A DNA stretch of 49,404 nucleotides, taken from the NCBI RefSeq assembly GCF_000720475.1, contig NZ_JOAP01000055.1:1-49404 (forward strand). Reading direction: 5' to 3'. The position numbers and the translations under genes are program-made. This DNA is from Streptomyces aureocirculatus (lineage in GTDB: Bacteria > Actinomycetota > Actinomycetes > Streptomycetales > Streptomycetaceae). The notes beneath the pieces were generated by a model. That model ran no database searches and was not told the origin of the DNA. It saw nothing but the letters and a program-made list of their open reading frames with translations. The first letter of the stretch is position 1. Each line of letters starts with the position of its first letter. This document shows, in pieces, positions 26,248-35,164 of this stretch.

Positions 26248-27392
26248 CGACCACGTACGCGTACGAGAACGAAGACGAGCACGATATGGGAGCAGCGGCA
26301 GCCATGGGCACTTCCACTGACGCGGAGCCGGAGGCCGAGGTCCCGGCCGGGGCCGAGGTCGATCTGCGGCATCACGGGGACGCCGAGGTACGCGGCGGGG
26401 ACGGGCTCGTCGACCTCGCTGTCAACGTCCGTGCGGGTACGCCGCCCGCGTGGCTGAAGCAGTGTGTCGCGGAGTCGCTCGACGGGCTCGCCGCCTATCC
26501 GGACGGGCGGGCCGCGCGGGCGGCGGTGGCGGCGCGGCACGGGGTTCCGTCGGAGCGGGTGCTCCTGACGGCGGGGGCCGCGGAGGCGTTCGTGCTGCTC
26601 GCGCGGGCGCTGCGGGTGCGGCGGCCGGTGGTCGTGCATCCGCAGTTCACCGAGCCGGAGGTCGCGCTGCGTGCCGCCGGGCACCGGGTGGGGCGGGTGC
26701 TGTTGCGGGCCGATGACGGTTTCCGGCTCGATCCGGACGCCGTGCCCGCGGACGCCGACCTGGTCGTCGTCGGCAACCCGACGAACCCCACGTCGGTCCT
26801 GCACCCGGCGGCGGACCTGGTCAGGATCGCCCGTCCCGGGCGAATCCTGGTGGTGGACGAGGCGTTCATGGACGCGGTCCCCGGTGAGCGGGAGGCCCTC
26901 GCGGGGCGCGTAGACGTGCCCGGGCTCGTGGTGCTGCGGAGCCTGACGAAGACGTGGGGCCTCGCCGGGCTGCGCATCGGCTATGTCCTGGCGGACCCGG
27001 ACATCGTCGCCGAACTCGCCCGCGCCCAGCCGCTGTGGCCGGTGTCGTCGCCCGCCCTCGCCGCGGCGGAGGCGTGTGTGGGGCCGCGCGCGCTCGCGGA
27101 GGCGGGGCATGTGGCGCACCGGGTCGCCGCCGAGCGGAGTCATCTGGTGGCGGGGCTCGGCGAGGTGCCCGGGGTGACGGTGACGGGGCCCGCGGAGGGG
27201 CCGTTCGTGCTGGTGCGGGTGGACGGGGCGCTCGGGGTGCGGGAGCGGTTGCGGGAGCGGGGGTTCGCTGTGCGGCGCGGCGACACGTTTCCTGGCCTGG
27301 GGCCTGAGTGGGTACGCGTCGCGGTCCGCGACCGCCCCACCACGGACACCTTCCTCACCGCCCTGCGGGCGGCTTTGCACCCCCCGTCCTGA
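26244..27392 (+). CDS. cobC: CobC-like aminotransferase (Rv2231c family)
   Basis: The 382-residue PLP enzyme belongs to the histidinol-phosphate aminotransferase-like CobC/CobD-type decarboxylases that provide (R)-1-amino-2-propanol phosphate. Key features are 'LAAYPDGRAARAAVAARHGV', 'VVVGNPTNPTSVLHP', 'ILVVDEAFMDAVPGE' and the PLP lysine in 'LRSLTKTWGLAGLRIGYVL'. The first 50 residues are polar and probably disordered. The GTG at 26244 overlaps the upstream stop (GTGA), so it is translated with the cbiG/cobJ gene. There is a stretch of repeats and a hairpin after it. Confidence 0.88.
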   Translation: MTTTYAYENEDEHDMGAAAAMGTSTDAEPEAEVPAGAEVDLRHHGDAEVRGGDGLVDLAVNVRAGTPPAWLKQCVAESLDGLAAYPDGRAARAAVAARHGVPSERVLLTAGAAEAFVLLARALRVRRPVVVHPQFTEPEVALRAAGHRVGRVLLRADDGFRLDPDAVPADADLVVVGNPTNPTSVLHPAADLVRIARPGRILVVDEAFMDAVPGEREALAGRVDVPGLVVLRSLTKTWGLAGLRIGYVLADPDIVAELARAQPLWPVSSPALAAAEACVGPRALAEAGHVAHRVAAERSHLVAGLGEVPGVTVTGPAEGPFVLVRVDGALGVRERLRERGFAVRRGDTFPGLGPEWVRVAVRDRPTTDTFLTALRAALHPPS

Positions 27393-27420
27393 GCCCTCAC
27401 GTCATCACACCGTAGGCGGT

Positions 27421-27534
27421 GGGCTGTGCCCACCCGTTCCGCCCTGTGGGCGGCCCCGCTGCTTACAGGGGAGATGTGCCCCCTCCTGCTGTGGGCAACT
27501 GGTCCGCCAGGGGCGGAACGGGTGGGCACAGCCC
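27421..27534. repeat. Large inverted repeat, probable interspersed element
   Basis: The 24-base arms 27421-27444 and 27511-27534 are perfectly complementary (left arm begins GGGCTGTGCCCACCCGTTCC), separated by 66 bases that also contain partly complementary words. No ORF with coding character spans it. It lies between cobC (plus) and the LAETG protein (minus). It may act as a bidirectional terminator; it also looks like a palindromic element that I recall seeing in other Streptomyces intergenic regions. Confidence 0.75.
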
Positions 27535-27576
27535 GGCTTCCGGTGCCGTTATGCCTGGCGGAGGGGGACACCCCTG

Positions 27577-27610
27577 CCCCGGGCCGGGGATACGGTGCCC
27601 CGGCCCGGGG
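27577..27610 (-). terminator. Hairpin terminator after the LAETG protein gene
   Basis: Arms 27577-27589 (CCCCGGGCCGGGG) and 27598-27610 are perfectly complementary (13 bp) with an eight-base loop ATACGGTG. It lies eight bases past the stop of the minus-strand gene at 27618. Confidence 0.75.
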
Positions 27611-27617
27611 GGGCCGG

Positions 27618-28556
27618 TCAGCGTCGGCGGCGGGTGTAGGCCAGAGCGCCCCCTCCGGCAAGGAGGAGAGCCACGGCACCTCCGGCCACGTACGGGGTGG
27701 CGGAACTGCCGCCGGTCTCGGCGAGGTTGTCGTCGGGGGCCTCCTTCTCGGCGACGACCGGCTCCGCCGCCTTGCCCTGCGGGACGGGCTCCTGCTTCTG
27801 CGGCCGCGGCAGCGGCTTGGCGCCGGGCCCGGGCACGGTGCAATCGGCCCCGGCCAGCGTCACGGTCCCCTCCACCGCCGCGACCCCGAGCTTCAGCGGG
27901 TCCACGGACACCTTGAGCCGCAGGGCGACCGCCGCCGCCGTACGGGACGTGGTCCGCGTCGACGACAGGTCGAGCCGCACCTCGCCGACGCCGGGCACGG
28001 CGACCTGAGTCGAGCCCGCGGCCTTCAGCGCGACCCGCTTGCCGAGCACGGTCACACCGCCGAGCAGTTCCGACTCGGCCACGGGCCGCTTGCCCGACAC
28101 GCACACGGCCTTGGACGTCACCTGGTCCACCGCGACGAGGGGCAGCGTCGGCAGCCCGGGCAGGTGCACCTTGGCGCGCACGAGGTTGCTGTACCCCTCC
28201 GCCGTGCCGCCCTTCACCGTGGCCCGCGCGGTGGCCACGTCCGCGCGCAGCACGTGGAAGGGGCGGCCGCCTTCGACTCCGTCGAGCTTCGCGGTGAGCG
28301 TGGTCCTCGTGGCGTTCGCGGGCGCGGCCACGTCGTTGAGCGCGGTGTTCAGCGGAAGGTTCACCGTCTTGTTGAGCAGGGACACGTTGAGGCCGGTGCG
28401 GAGCACGACGGCGCTCGCGCGGCCGCCGCGGTCGTCGTCGGTGGCGTGGGCGGTGCCCGCGGAGGCGAGCGCCGCGGAGCCCATGGCGACGACCGTTGCG
28501 GCGGCGATCGCGCCGATGCGGCAGGTGGGCAGTCTGCGGAAGGCGTTGCTGGTCAA
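27618..28556 (-). CDS. LAETG-anchored surface protein (SCO1860 family)
   Basis: The 312-residue protein has a signal peptide ('CRIGAIAAATVVAMGSAALA', cleavage probably after 'AHA' near residue 38), a beta-rich exported domain, a Pro/Lys-rich stalk and a C-terminal sortase signal: 'LAETGG', a hydrophobic helix 'YVAGGAVALLLAGGGALAY' and a tail TRRRR. Sortase E in Streptomyces prefers LAxTG, so it is probably bound to the cell wall. The only in-frame start before the signal peptide is the TTG at 28556, with GAGG 10-11 bases upstream. The role of the outside domain is unknown. Confidence 0.9.
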   Translation of the reverse strand: MTSNAFRRLPTCRIGAIAAATVVAMGSAALASAGTAHATDDDRGGRASAVVLRTGLNVSLLNKTVNLPLNTALNDVAAPANATRTTLTAKLDGVEGGRPFHVLRADVATARATVKGGTAEGYSNLVRAKVHLPGLPTLPLVAVDQVTSKAVCVSGKRPVAESELLGGVTVLGKRVALKAAGSTQVAVPGVGEVRLDLSSTRTTSRTAAAVALRLKVSVDPLKLGVAAVEGTVTLAGADCTVPGPGAKPLPRPQKQEPVPQGKAAEPVVAEKEAPDDNLAETGGSSATPYVAGGAVALLLAGGGALAYTRRRR

Positions 28557-28954
28557 GGTGGTGGGACCTCACATGAGTCACGGAAGTGCCGACCGCGCAC
28601 GCCACACGGGGACATCGCGTGCGCGGGGCACCGCGGATGCCGGGGCGCGTCTTGCGGCGTCCCGACTCCGGGAATCTTTACGCACTGAGAGTGAACGGGC
28701 GGCAACCTGGCGTGAGTTCACTCCAAGGAGAGGTTTCCGTCGATGCATTCGAATCTGGCGGCACGGGCGTTCCCTCGGGTCCCGTCCGTGCCGGTGACTT
28801 GCGGGTTCGTCGCGTTGACGCCCGGGGGCCGCGAGGCGGTTATAACGAGCCCGAGCGCTGCGGGTAACTCCTTGTCAACAGGGAGGGGGTTGCCGGGTGT
28901 CCTGCCGGAGGCTCCCCCCAGCCCCGCCCCTTCACCGCAACCAGGGGTGACCTC
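28557..28954. other. Intergenic region upstream of the LAETG gene, with an inverted repeat
   Basis: This 398-base stretch probably holds the promoter of the LAETG gene (minus). A perfect inverted repeat GAGTGAAC (28689-28696) and GTTCACTC (28716-28723) with a 19-base spacer is centred about 150 bases upstream of that gene. A plus-strand ATG at 28743 has AGGAGAGG upstream but opens into a frame overlapping the next gene. The right part, near 28900, is rich in C runs and has no clear signal. Confidence 0.5.
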
Positions 28955-30046
28955 TCAGCCCACCACCCACCCATTCACCACCACAGCCTCCGGCGCCCCC
29001 AACACCCGTACATCGGCCCGCGGATCCTCCCCGTACACGACGAGGTCCGCCGGTGCGCCCTCCACCAGGCCGGGGCGGCCGAGCCAGGTGCGGGCCGACC
29101 ACACGGCGGCGGACAGCGCGTCGACGGTGGGGATGCCCGCCTTGGTGAGTTCGGCGACCTCGCCGGCGATCAGGCCGTGGGCGAGGGAGCCGCCCGCGTC
29201 GGTGCCCGCGTACACGGGGACGCCGGCGTCGTAGGCGGCGCGGACGGTGTCGTACCTGCGGGCGTGCAGGCGGCGCATGTGGGCGGACCACTGGGGGAAC
29301 TTCGTCTCGCCGCCGGCGGCGAGCTGCGGGAAGGTGGCGATGTTGACGAGCGTCGGGACGATCGCGACGCCGCGCTCGGCGAACAGCGGGATGGTGTCCT
29401 CGGTGAGGCCGGTGGCGTGCTCGATACAGTCGATGCCCGCCTCGACGAGGTCGCGCAGCGAGTCCTCGGCGAAGCAGTGGGCGGTGACCCTGGCGCCGAG
29501 CCGGTGGGCCTCGGCGATGGCCGCCTCGACGGCGCCGCGCGGCCAGCACGCGGTGAGGTCGCCCGCTTCGCGGTCGATCCAGTCGCCGACGAGCTTGACC
29601 CAGCCGTCGCCGCGCCGGGCCTCTCGGGCGACGTACGCGACGAGGTCGTCCGGCTCGATCTCGTGGGCGTAGTTGCGGATGTAGCGGCGGGTGCGGGCGA
29701 TGTGCCGCCCCGCGCGGATGATCTTCGGGAGGTCCTCGCGGTCGTCGATCCAGCGGGTGTCGGACGGCGAGCCCGCGTCTCGAAGGAGCAGCGCGCCCGC
29801 GTCGCGGTCGGTGAGCGCCTGCTTCTCGGCCTCCTCCGGCGGGACCGGGCCGTGCGCGTCGAGGCCCACGTGGCAGTGCGCGTCGACCAGGCCGGGCAGT
29901 GCCCAGCCCCGGACCGTGAGGGTGTCCGCGGCGGCAGCGGGGCGCTGGTAGGTCACCCGCCCGCCGACCACCCACAGCTCGTCCCGTACGTCCTCGGGCC
30001 CGACGAGTACCCGCCCCTGCACGTGCAGCACCGCGCGATCGCTCAT
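28955..30046 (-). CDS. Amidohydrolase family protein
   Basis: The 363-residue protein has the amidohydrolase metal-site signature: 'DAHCHVG' near residue 56, a Lys candidate in 'WVKLVGDWIDRE', His in 'VTAHCFAED', His in 'IDCIEHATGL', and Asp in 'VYAGTDAGG'. The motif 'AGIPTVDALSAAVWSARTWLG' and the C-terminal strand 'APADLVVYGEDPR' are typical of imidazolonepropionase/prolidase-like members. Substrate is unknown. The ATG at 30046 was chosen; a longer reading to 30148 adds a non-conserved basic tail. The next gene is divergent. Confidence 0.87.
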   Translation of the reverse strand: MSDRAVLHVQGRVLVGPEDVRDELWVVGGRVTYQRPAAAADTLTVRGWALPGLVDAHCHVGLDAHGPVPPEEAEKQALTDRDAGALLLRDAGSPSDTRWIDDREDLPKIIRAGRHIARTRRYIRNYAHEIEPDDLVAYVAREARRGDGWVKLVGDWIDREAGDLTACWPRGAVEAAIAEAHRLGARVTAHCFAEDSLRDLVEAGIDCIEHATGLTEDTIPLFAERGVAIVPTLVNIATFPQLAAGGETKFPQWSAHMRRLHARRYDTVRAAYDAGVPVYAGTDAGGSLAHGLIAGEVAELTKAGIPTVDALSAAVWSARTWLGRPGLVEGAPADLVVYGEDPRADVRVLGAPEAVVVNGWVVG

Positions 30047-30189
30047 GGGCAGCAGCTTAGACAGGACCGTGGCGGGCGAGAGGGCTGACTTGGGCGGTCG
30101 GTACGCTCGACGGCGAACGGCCAGGGCCCAAGCCCGCGGCCACCGCACCGACCCGCCGTACAGGCCCCCTCACCGAAGCGAGCAGCAGC

Positions 30190-31302
30190 GTGACCCACCC
30201 CTTCCTTGACCTGGCGCCGCTCGGCGCCGCGCACTTCGCCGCCATCGAGGACCGGGTGGCCCGGCTCCTGGACACCGAGCAGGACGTCGTGATCATGCAG
30301 GGCGAGGCGCTGCTGCCGCTCGAAGGCTGCATCCGCGGCGCCGCTCGGCCCGGCACCACCGCCCTGAACGTGATCACGGGACCGTACGGGCAGACCTTCG
30401 GCAACTGGCTGCGGGACTGCGGCGCCACGGTCGTCGACCTCGCCGTGCCGTTCCACACCGCGGTGACCGCCGCGCAGGTCGAGGCGGCCTTGGCCAGCAA
30501 CCCGGAGATCGACTTCGTGTCGCTCGTGCACGCGGAGGCGGCCACCGGCAACACCAACCCCGTCGCGGAGATCGGGGAGGTCGTGCGGGCGCACGGCGCC
30601 CTGTTCATGCTCGACGCCGTGGCGTCGGTGGCCGCCGAGCCGCTGCTCCCGGACGCTTGGGGCGTGGACCTGTGCGTGATCGGCGCGCAGAAGGCCATGG
30701 GCGGGCCCGCGGGCGTCTCCGCGGTGTCGGTGAGCGAGCGCGCCTGGCAGCGGCTCGCCGCCAACCCGCAGGCTCCGCGCCGCTCTTACCTGTCGCTCCT
30801 GGACTGGAAGGAGCGGTGGATCGACGGCGGCCGCAAGGCGCTCCTGCACGCGCCCGCACAACTGGAGATGCTGGCGCTCGAGGCGTGCGTGGAGCGCATC
30901 GAGGCGGAGGGCCTCGACGCGCTCATGCGGCGGCACGCCACGGCCGCCACGGCGACGCGCGCGGGCGCGGTGGCGCTCGGCGGCGGCATCGAGCCGTATG
31001 TGTACGAGGCGTCGGACGCCGCACCCGTCGCCACGACGCTGCGCGTCCCGCAGGAGGTCGACGCCTCCGCTCTCGTCGCCCGGGCGCTCGCTGCCGACCC
31101 GGTCCTGCCGCTGGTCGCGGGCGGCGGCGCGCTGGCCAAGGAGATGATCCGCGTCAACCACTACGGTCCGGACGCCACGCGCGGCGTGGTGCACAACTGT
31201 CTGGCGGCCCTCGGCGCCGCGCTGGGCGAGCTGACGGGCGGGACGGGACACGCGGTCGATCTGGAGGCGGCCCGGCGTGCGGTGACGGCGGCCTGGGCGT
31301 AG
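30190..31302 (+). CDS. Class V-fold pyridoxal-phosphate aminotransferase
   Basis: The 370-residue protein resembles serine-glyoxylate/alanine-glyoxylate-type aminotransferases. Visible features: 'NVITGPYGQTFGNWLRDCGA', 'FVSLVHAEAATGNTNPV', 'LFMLDAVASVAAEPL', and the PLP lysine in 'LCVIGAQKAMGGPAGVS'. The last third ('VNHYGPDATRGVVHNCLAALG') fits the C-terminal domain. It lies just before the ect genes, as I recall in S. coelicolor, though any link to ectoine supply is speculative. The GTG at 30190 is the first start codon after a run without coding character. Confidence 0.85.
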   Translation: MTHPFLDLAPLGAAHFAAIEDRVARLLDTEQDVVIMQGEALLPLEGCIRGAARPGTTALNVITGPYGQTFGNWLRDCGATVVDLAVPFHTAVTAAQVEAALASNPEIDFVSLVHAEAATGNTNPVAEIGEVVRAHGALFMLDAVASVAAEPLLPDAWGVDLCVIGAQKAMGGPAGVSAVSVSERAWQRLAANPQAPRRSYLSLLDWKERWIDGGRKALLHAPAQLEMLALEACVERIEAEGLDALMRRHATAATATRAGAVALGGGIEPYVYEASDAAPVATTLRVPQEVDASALVARALAADPVLPLVAGGGALAKEMIRVNHYGPDATRGVVHNCLAALGAALGELTGGTGHAVDLEAARRAVTAAWA

Positions 31303-31321
31303 GTACGTACGAGGACAGGAC

Positions 31322-31361
31322 GGCCGCGTGCTGCCGCCTCCTGCGGCGGTGGTGCGCGGCC
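31322..31361 (+). terminator. Hairpin terminator after the aminotransferase
   Basis: GGCCGCG (31322-31328) pairs with CGCGGCC (31355-31361); inner arms TGCTGCCGCC and GGCGGTGGTG pair with several G-U pairs around a six-base loop. It lies 20 bases past the stop and isolates the gene from the ectA promoter region. Confidence 0.65.
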
Positions 31362-31362
31362 A

Positions 31363-31700
31363 CGCAAACCTCCACGGCAATTCACGCGCGAATTCACACG
31401 CGCGCTTTAATGAATTCTTTATGCGAACAGCTTCCCATATTCTTCTGCCCGCTTTCGGGAAGGCTAAACACTAAGGTTTTGTAAGAGCCAAAGGCCGCAA
31501 TTCGGTCACATCCGTCGGCATTGCGGCTCTGTGACGTACTCCACAGAGCGCCCGTAATGCCGGAAATAAACTGGACAAATCACCATCAAGTACCTGCCTT
31601 TCATGCGGGCGTACGCGCATGCGTGATAACAGACAACAGTGCCTGGCGTAACCCCTTCCCCCGATGCAATCCCAGAAATTGCTCGGTAAATTCAATCCGC
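31363..31700 (+). promoter_or_regulatory. AT-richer upstream region of ectA with an interrupted palindrome
   Basis: About 340 bases before ectA are much less GC-rich than the rest of the window. The region starts with two similar AATTCAC-GCGCG words (about 31380-31410). At 31517-31561 lies an interrupted palindrome: GGCATT, GCG, GCTCTGTG, eight-base spacer ACGTACTC, CACAGAGC, GCCCGT, AATGCC. It may be an operator or an RNA hairpin. The long leader fits complex osmotic and nutritional control of the ect operon; GlnR control of ectABCD is reported in S. coelicolor, but no clear GlnR box was assigned here. Confidence 0.6.
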
Positions 31701-32258
31701 ATGACCGCTGCACAAGCCGATCTACCGACCGACCTGCAAGCGAAATTCCTTGGAATGCCCGAGGGGCTGCGACTCGACACCCCGGGCGTCGCCGACGGCG
31801 CCGCGATCTGGCGGATCGCCCGCGACTCGAAGGTCCTCGACCTCAACTCGTCGTACAGCTACCTGCTGTGGTGCCGCGACTTCGCGGCGACATCCGTGGT
31901 GGCCAGGGACGCCGACGGCGCGCCCGCCGGCTTCATCACCGGTTACATCCGCCCCGACAAGCCGCGCACCCTGGTGGTCTGGCAGGCGGCCGTCGACCAC
32001 GCACACCGTGGCCGGGGCCTCGCCGGTGCGCTGCTCGACGGGCTTGCCGCGAAGGTGGCCGCGGACCGCGGCCTCGATGCCCTGGAGACCACCATCACAC
32101 CGGGCAACACCGCCTCCGAGCGGCTGTTCCTGTCGTTCGCCGAGCGGCACGAGGCAGGCGTCCAGCGGACCGTGCTGTTCGACGCGGCCCTGTTTCCCGG
32201 TGACGACGGCGGGCACGAGCCCGAAGTCCTCTACGACATCGCCCCGCTGTCCTTCTGA
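31701..32258 (+). CDS. ectA: EctA, L-2,4-diaminobutyrate N-gamma-acetyltransferase
   Basis: The 185-residue GNAT acetyltransferase makes N-gamma-acetyldiaminobutyrate in ectoine synthesis. The acetyl-CoA loop is 'QAAVDHAHRGRGLAGALLDGL' (about 100-120), with 'LDLNSSYSYLLWCRDFA' and 'ITPGNTASERLFLSFA' as EctA-specific pieces. The ATG at 31701 gives the usual length and removes a non-coding upstream stretch, but no strong Shine-Dalgarno precedes it. It is first in ectABCD; 132 bases with a small hairpin separate it from ectB. Confidence 0.95.
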   Translation: MTAAQADLPTDLQAKFLGMPEGLRLDTPGVADGAAIWRIARDSKVLDLNSSYSYLLWCRDFAATSVVARDADGAPAGFITGYIRPDKPRTLVVWQAAVDHAHRGRGLAGALLDGLAAKVAADRGLDALETTITPGNTASERLFLSFAERHEAGVQRTVLFDAALFPGDDGGHEPEVLYDIAPLSF

Positions 32259-32268
32259 CCTCGCCTGA

Positions 32269-32289
32269 CGGGGCGCCGACGACGCCCCG
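32269..32289 (+). other. Small hairpin between ectA and ectB
   Basis: CGGGGCG (32269-32275) pairs with CGCCCCG (32283-32289) with a seven-base loop. It is not followed by a T-tract, so it more likely alters mRNA processing or partial termination, changing the ratio of EctA to EctB. Confidence 0.45.
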
Positions 32290-32390
32290 GTCGGCTGCCG
32301 CGGCCCGGTCCTGACACACCGTCATCAGCCGTGGCGCGACTCACGTCCACTCAAACCCCTCACGACATTCCATCTCCCAGGAGATTCGCT

Positions 32391-33662
32391 GTGACCATCA
32401 CCCAGCCCGACCTGAGCGTCTTCGAGACCCTGGAGTCGGAGGTGCGCAGCTACTGCCGCGGTTGGCCCACCGTCTTCGACCGCGCGCAGGGCAGCCGCAT
32501 GTTCGACGAGGACGGTCATGAGTACCTCGACTTCTTCGCGGGGGCCGGCTCGCTCAACTACGGCCACAACAACCCGGTCCTCAAACGCGCCCTGATCGAC
32601 TACATCGAGCGGGACGGCGTCACCCACGGCCTCGACATGTCGACGACGGCCAAGCGCGCCTTCCTGGAGTCCTTCCAGAACCTGATCCTGCGCCCGCGCG
32701 ACCTGCCGTACAAGGTCATGTTCCCGGGCCCGACGGGCACCAACGCGGTGGAGTCCGCGCTGAAGCTGGCCCGCAAGGTCAAGGGCCGCGAGTCGATCGT
32801 GTCGTTCACCAACGCCTTCCACGGCATGTCGCTCGGCTCGCTCGCCGTGACCGGCAACGCCTTCAAGCGCGCGGGCGCCGGCATCCCGCTCGTGCACGGC
32901 ACGCCGATGCCGTTCGACAACTACCTGGACGGCCGCACCCCCGACTTCATCTGGTTCGAGCGCCTCCTGGAGGACTCGGGGTCCGGCCTGAATCAGCCCG
33001 CCGCCGTGATCGTGGAGACGGTGCAGGGCGAGGGCGGCATCAACGTCGCGCGCGCCGAGTGGCTGCGGCAGCTCGCCGACGTCTGCAAGCGCTGGGACAT
33101 GCTGCTCATCGTCGACGACATCCAGATGGGCTGCGGCCGCACCGGCCCCTTCTTCTCCTTCGAGGAGGCGGGCATCACACCGGACATCGTCACCGTTTCG
33201 AAGTCCATCAGCGGCTACGGCATGCCCATGGCCCTCACGCTCTTCAAGCCCGAGCTCGACGTGTGGGAGCCCGGCGAGCACAACGGCACGTTCCGCGGCA
33301 ACAACCCGGCGTTCGTGACGGCCGCCGCGACCCTGGAGACGTACTGGGCCGACGGCTCGGCCATGGAGAAGCAGACCCGGGCCCGCGGCGAGCAGATCGA
33401 GCAGGCCCTCGTCGCCATCCGTGACGAGCACCCCGAGGCCACCGTCGAGTACCGCGGCCGCGGACTGGTGTGGGGCATCGAGTTCCGCGACAAGGCGCGC
33501 GCGGGAGCCGTCGCCAAGCGGGCCTTCGAGCTCGGCCTGCTCATCGAGACCTCCGGCCCCGAGAGCGAGGTCGTCAAGCTGCTCCCGGCCCTGACCATCA
33601 CGGCCGACGAGCTCGACGAGGGCCTGCGCACGCTCGCCCGCGCGGTCCGCGAGACCGCCTGA
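32391..33662 (+). CDS. ectB: EctB, diaminobutyrate-2-oxoglutarate aminotransferase
   Basis: The 423-residue class III PLP aminotransferase makes L-2,4-diaminobutyrate from aspartate semialdehyde. Diagnostic pieces: '[18 protein letters not shown]', '[18 protein letters not shown]', '[16 protein letters not shown]', '[20 protein letters not shown]', and the PLP lysine in '[17 protein letters not shown]'. Length is normal. The GTG at 32391 has CAGGAGA seven bases upstream. It is followed after 62 bases by ectC. Confidence 0.96.
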   Translation: MTITQPDLSVFETLESEVRSYCRGWPTVFDRAQGSRMFDEDGHEYLDFFAGAGSLNYGHNNPVLKRALIDYIERDGVTHGLDMSTTAKRAFLESFQNLILRPRDLPYKVMFPGPTGTNAVESALKLARKVKGRESIVSFTNAFHGMSLGSLAVTGNAFKRAGAGIPLVHGTPMPFDNYLDGRTPDFIWFERLLEDSGSGLNQPAAVIVETVQGEGGINVARAEWLRQLADVCKRWDMLLIVDDIQMGCGRTGPFFSFEEAGITPDIVTVSKSISGYGMPMALTLFKPELDVWEPGEHNGTFRGNNPAFVTAAATLETYWADGSAMEKQTRARGEQIEQALVAIRDEHPEATVEYRGRGLVWGIEFRDKARAGAVAKRAFELGLLIETSGPESEVVKLLPALTITADELDEGLRTLARAVRETA

Positions 33663-33724
33663 CCGCGCGCCGCGCGGAGACCCTCGTACCGTACAGACCC
33701 AGCACAGAACAGGAAGCACCCACT

Positions 33725-34129
33725 GTGATCGTCCGTTCGTTCAAGGACATTGAAGGCACCGACCGGCACGTCAAGGCCGCGTCGGGCACCTGGGAGAGCA
33801 AGCGCATCGTGCTCGCCAAGGAGCGCGTCGGCTTCTCGCTGCACGAGACCATCCTGTACGCGGGTACGGAGACCTCCATGTGGTACGCGAACCACATCGA
33901 GGCCGTGGTGTGCACCAAGGGCGAGGCGGAGCTCACCGACCACACCAACGGTGAGACCCACGTCATCACCCCCGGCACCATGTACCTGCTGAACGGGCAC
34001 GAGAAGCACACCCTGCGGGTGAAGGAGGACTTCCACTGCCTGTGCGTCTTCAACCCGCCGGTGACCGGCCGTGAGGACCACGACGAGAACGGCGTCTACC
34101 CGCTGCTCACCGAGCCGGACGCCGAGTAG
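33725..34129 (+). CDS. ectC: EctC, L-ectoine synthase
   Basis: The 134-residue cupin closes N-gamma-acetyldiaminobutyrate to ectoine. Typical pieces are '[18 protein letters not shown]'-like start (GTG), '[28 protein letters not shown]' with conserved Glu, Tyr and Glu near the metal, '[12 protein letters not shown]' and '[22 protein letters not shown]'. GTG at 33725 gives the normal length. AGGAAGC lies about eight bases before the start. Third gene of ectABCD. Confidence 0.96.
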   Translation: MIVRSFKDIEGTDRHVKAASGTWESKRIVLAKERVGFSLHETILYAGTETSMWYANHIEAVVCTKGEAELTDHTNGETHVITPGTMYLLNGHEKHTLRVKEDFHCLCVFNPPVTGREDHDENGVYPLLTEPDAE

Positions 34130-34194
34130 ACCCGCACCCCCCACACACAGACATCCCGCACCAGGGCCGTACGAGAGGAGAGGCAGGCACCACC

Positions 34195-35094
34195 ATGACC
34201 ACCGCACCCGAACGCACCGCCGACCTGTACCCGACCCGAGGCACCGAGGAGGTGCTCATCGAGCGCAAGGACCCCGTCGTGTGGTCCGAGCCGGGTACAC
34301 CGGGTCCGGCGTCGGCCGACGAACTCGCGGGGTTCGAACGCGACGGATTCCTGGCGATCGAGCAGCTCATCACGCCGGACGAGGTGACCGGCTACCACGC
34401 GGAGCTGGAGCGCCTGATCAACGACCCGGCGATGCGTGCGGACGAGCGCTCCATCGTCGAGCCGCGCTCCCAGGAAATCCGGTCGATCTTCGAGGTGCAC
34501 AAGATCAGCGAGGTCTTCGCGCGCCTCGCCGCCGACCCGCGCGTCGTCGGCCGCGCCCGGCAGATCCTCGGCTCGGACGTGTACGTCCACCAGTCCCGTA
34601 TCAATGTGAAGCCCGGCTTCGGGGCCTCCGGCTTCTACTGGCACTCGGACTTCGAGACCTGGCACGCGGAGGACGGCCTCGCGAACATGCGGACCGTCTC
34701 GGTGTCGATCGCGCTCACCAAGAACCACGACACCAACGGCGGGCTCATGATCATGCCCGGCTCGCACAAGACGTTCCTCGGCTGTGCGGGCGAGACGCCG
34801 AAGGACAACTACAAGAAGTCGCTGCAGATGCAGGACGCGGGCACGCCGTCGGACGAGGCGCTCACGAAGCTGGCGTCCGAGCACGGCATCCGCCTGTTCA
34901 CGGGCGAGGCCGGTTCGGCGACGTGGTTCGACTGCAACGCCATGCACGGCTCCGGGGACAACATCACGCCCTACCCGCGCTCGAACGTCTTCCTCGTGTT
35001 CAACAGCGTGGAGAACACGGCGGTCGAGCCGTTCGCGGCGCCGGTCCGGCGCCCCGAGTTCATCGGCGCGCGGGACTTCACCCCCGTGCGGTGA
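34195..35094 (+). CDS. ectD: EctD, ectoine 5-hydroxylase
   Basis: The 299-residue non-heme iron, 2-oxoglutarate-dependent dioxygenase converts ectoine to 5-hydroxyectoine. The signature 'FYWHSDFETWHAEDGLANMRTVS' holds two iron ligands (His and Asp), the third His is in 'NAMHGSGDNITPYPRSNVFLVF', and 'RINVKPGFGASG' is the conserved segment before it. The ATG at 34195 follows GAGAGGAGAGG. Its presence shows that the strain can make the hydroxylated form. The strong terminator at 35109 ends the operon. Confidence 0.96.
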   Translation: MTTAPERTADLYPTRGTEEVLIERKDPVVWSEPGTPGPASADELAGFERDGFLAIEQLITPDEVTGYHAELERLINDPAMRADERSIVEPRSQEIRSIFEVHKISEVFARLAADPRVVGRARQILGSDVYVHQSRINVKPGFGASGFYWHSDFETWHAEDGLANMRTVSVSIALTKNHDTNGGLMIMPGSHKTFLGCAGETPKDNYKKSLQMQDAGTPSDEALTKLASEHGIRLFTGEAGSATWFDCNAMHGSGDNITPYPRSNVFLVFNSVENTAVEPFAAPVRRPEFIGARDFTPVR

Positions 35095-35108
35095 CGCGGC
35101 ACCGACGT

Positions 35109-35146
35109 GCGCGGGCCCGGGACCTGGTCAGGTCCCGGGCCCGCGC
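35109..35146. terminator. Bidirectional terminator between ectD and the OYE gene
   Basis: Arms 35109-35125 (GCGCGGGCCCGGGACCT) and 35130-35146 are perfectly complementary (17 bp) with loop GGTC. It lies 15 bases after the ectD stop and 18 bases from the stop of the converging gene, so it can serve both. Confidence 0.9.
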
Positions 35147-35164
35147 GTGTGTGCGTCCGGGGTG

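Noticed and set aside
28743..29234. Plus-strand ORF with AGGAGAGG before its ATG
   Set aside because: It runs 280 bases antisense into the amidohydrolase gene, has no domain and loses coding character early. The start site could still be a chance match or belong to a very short peptide.
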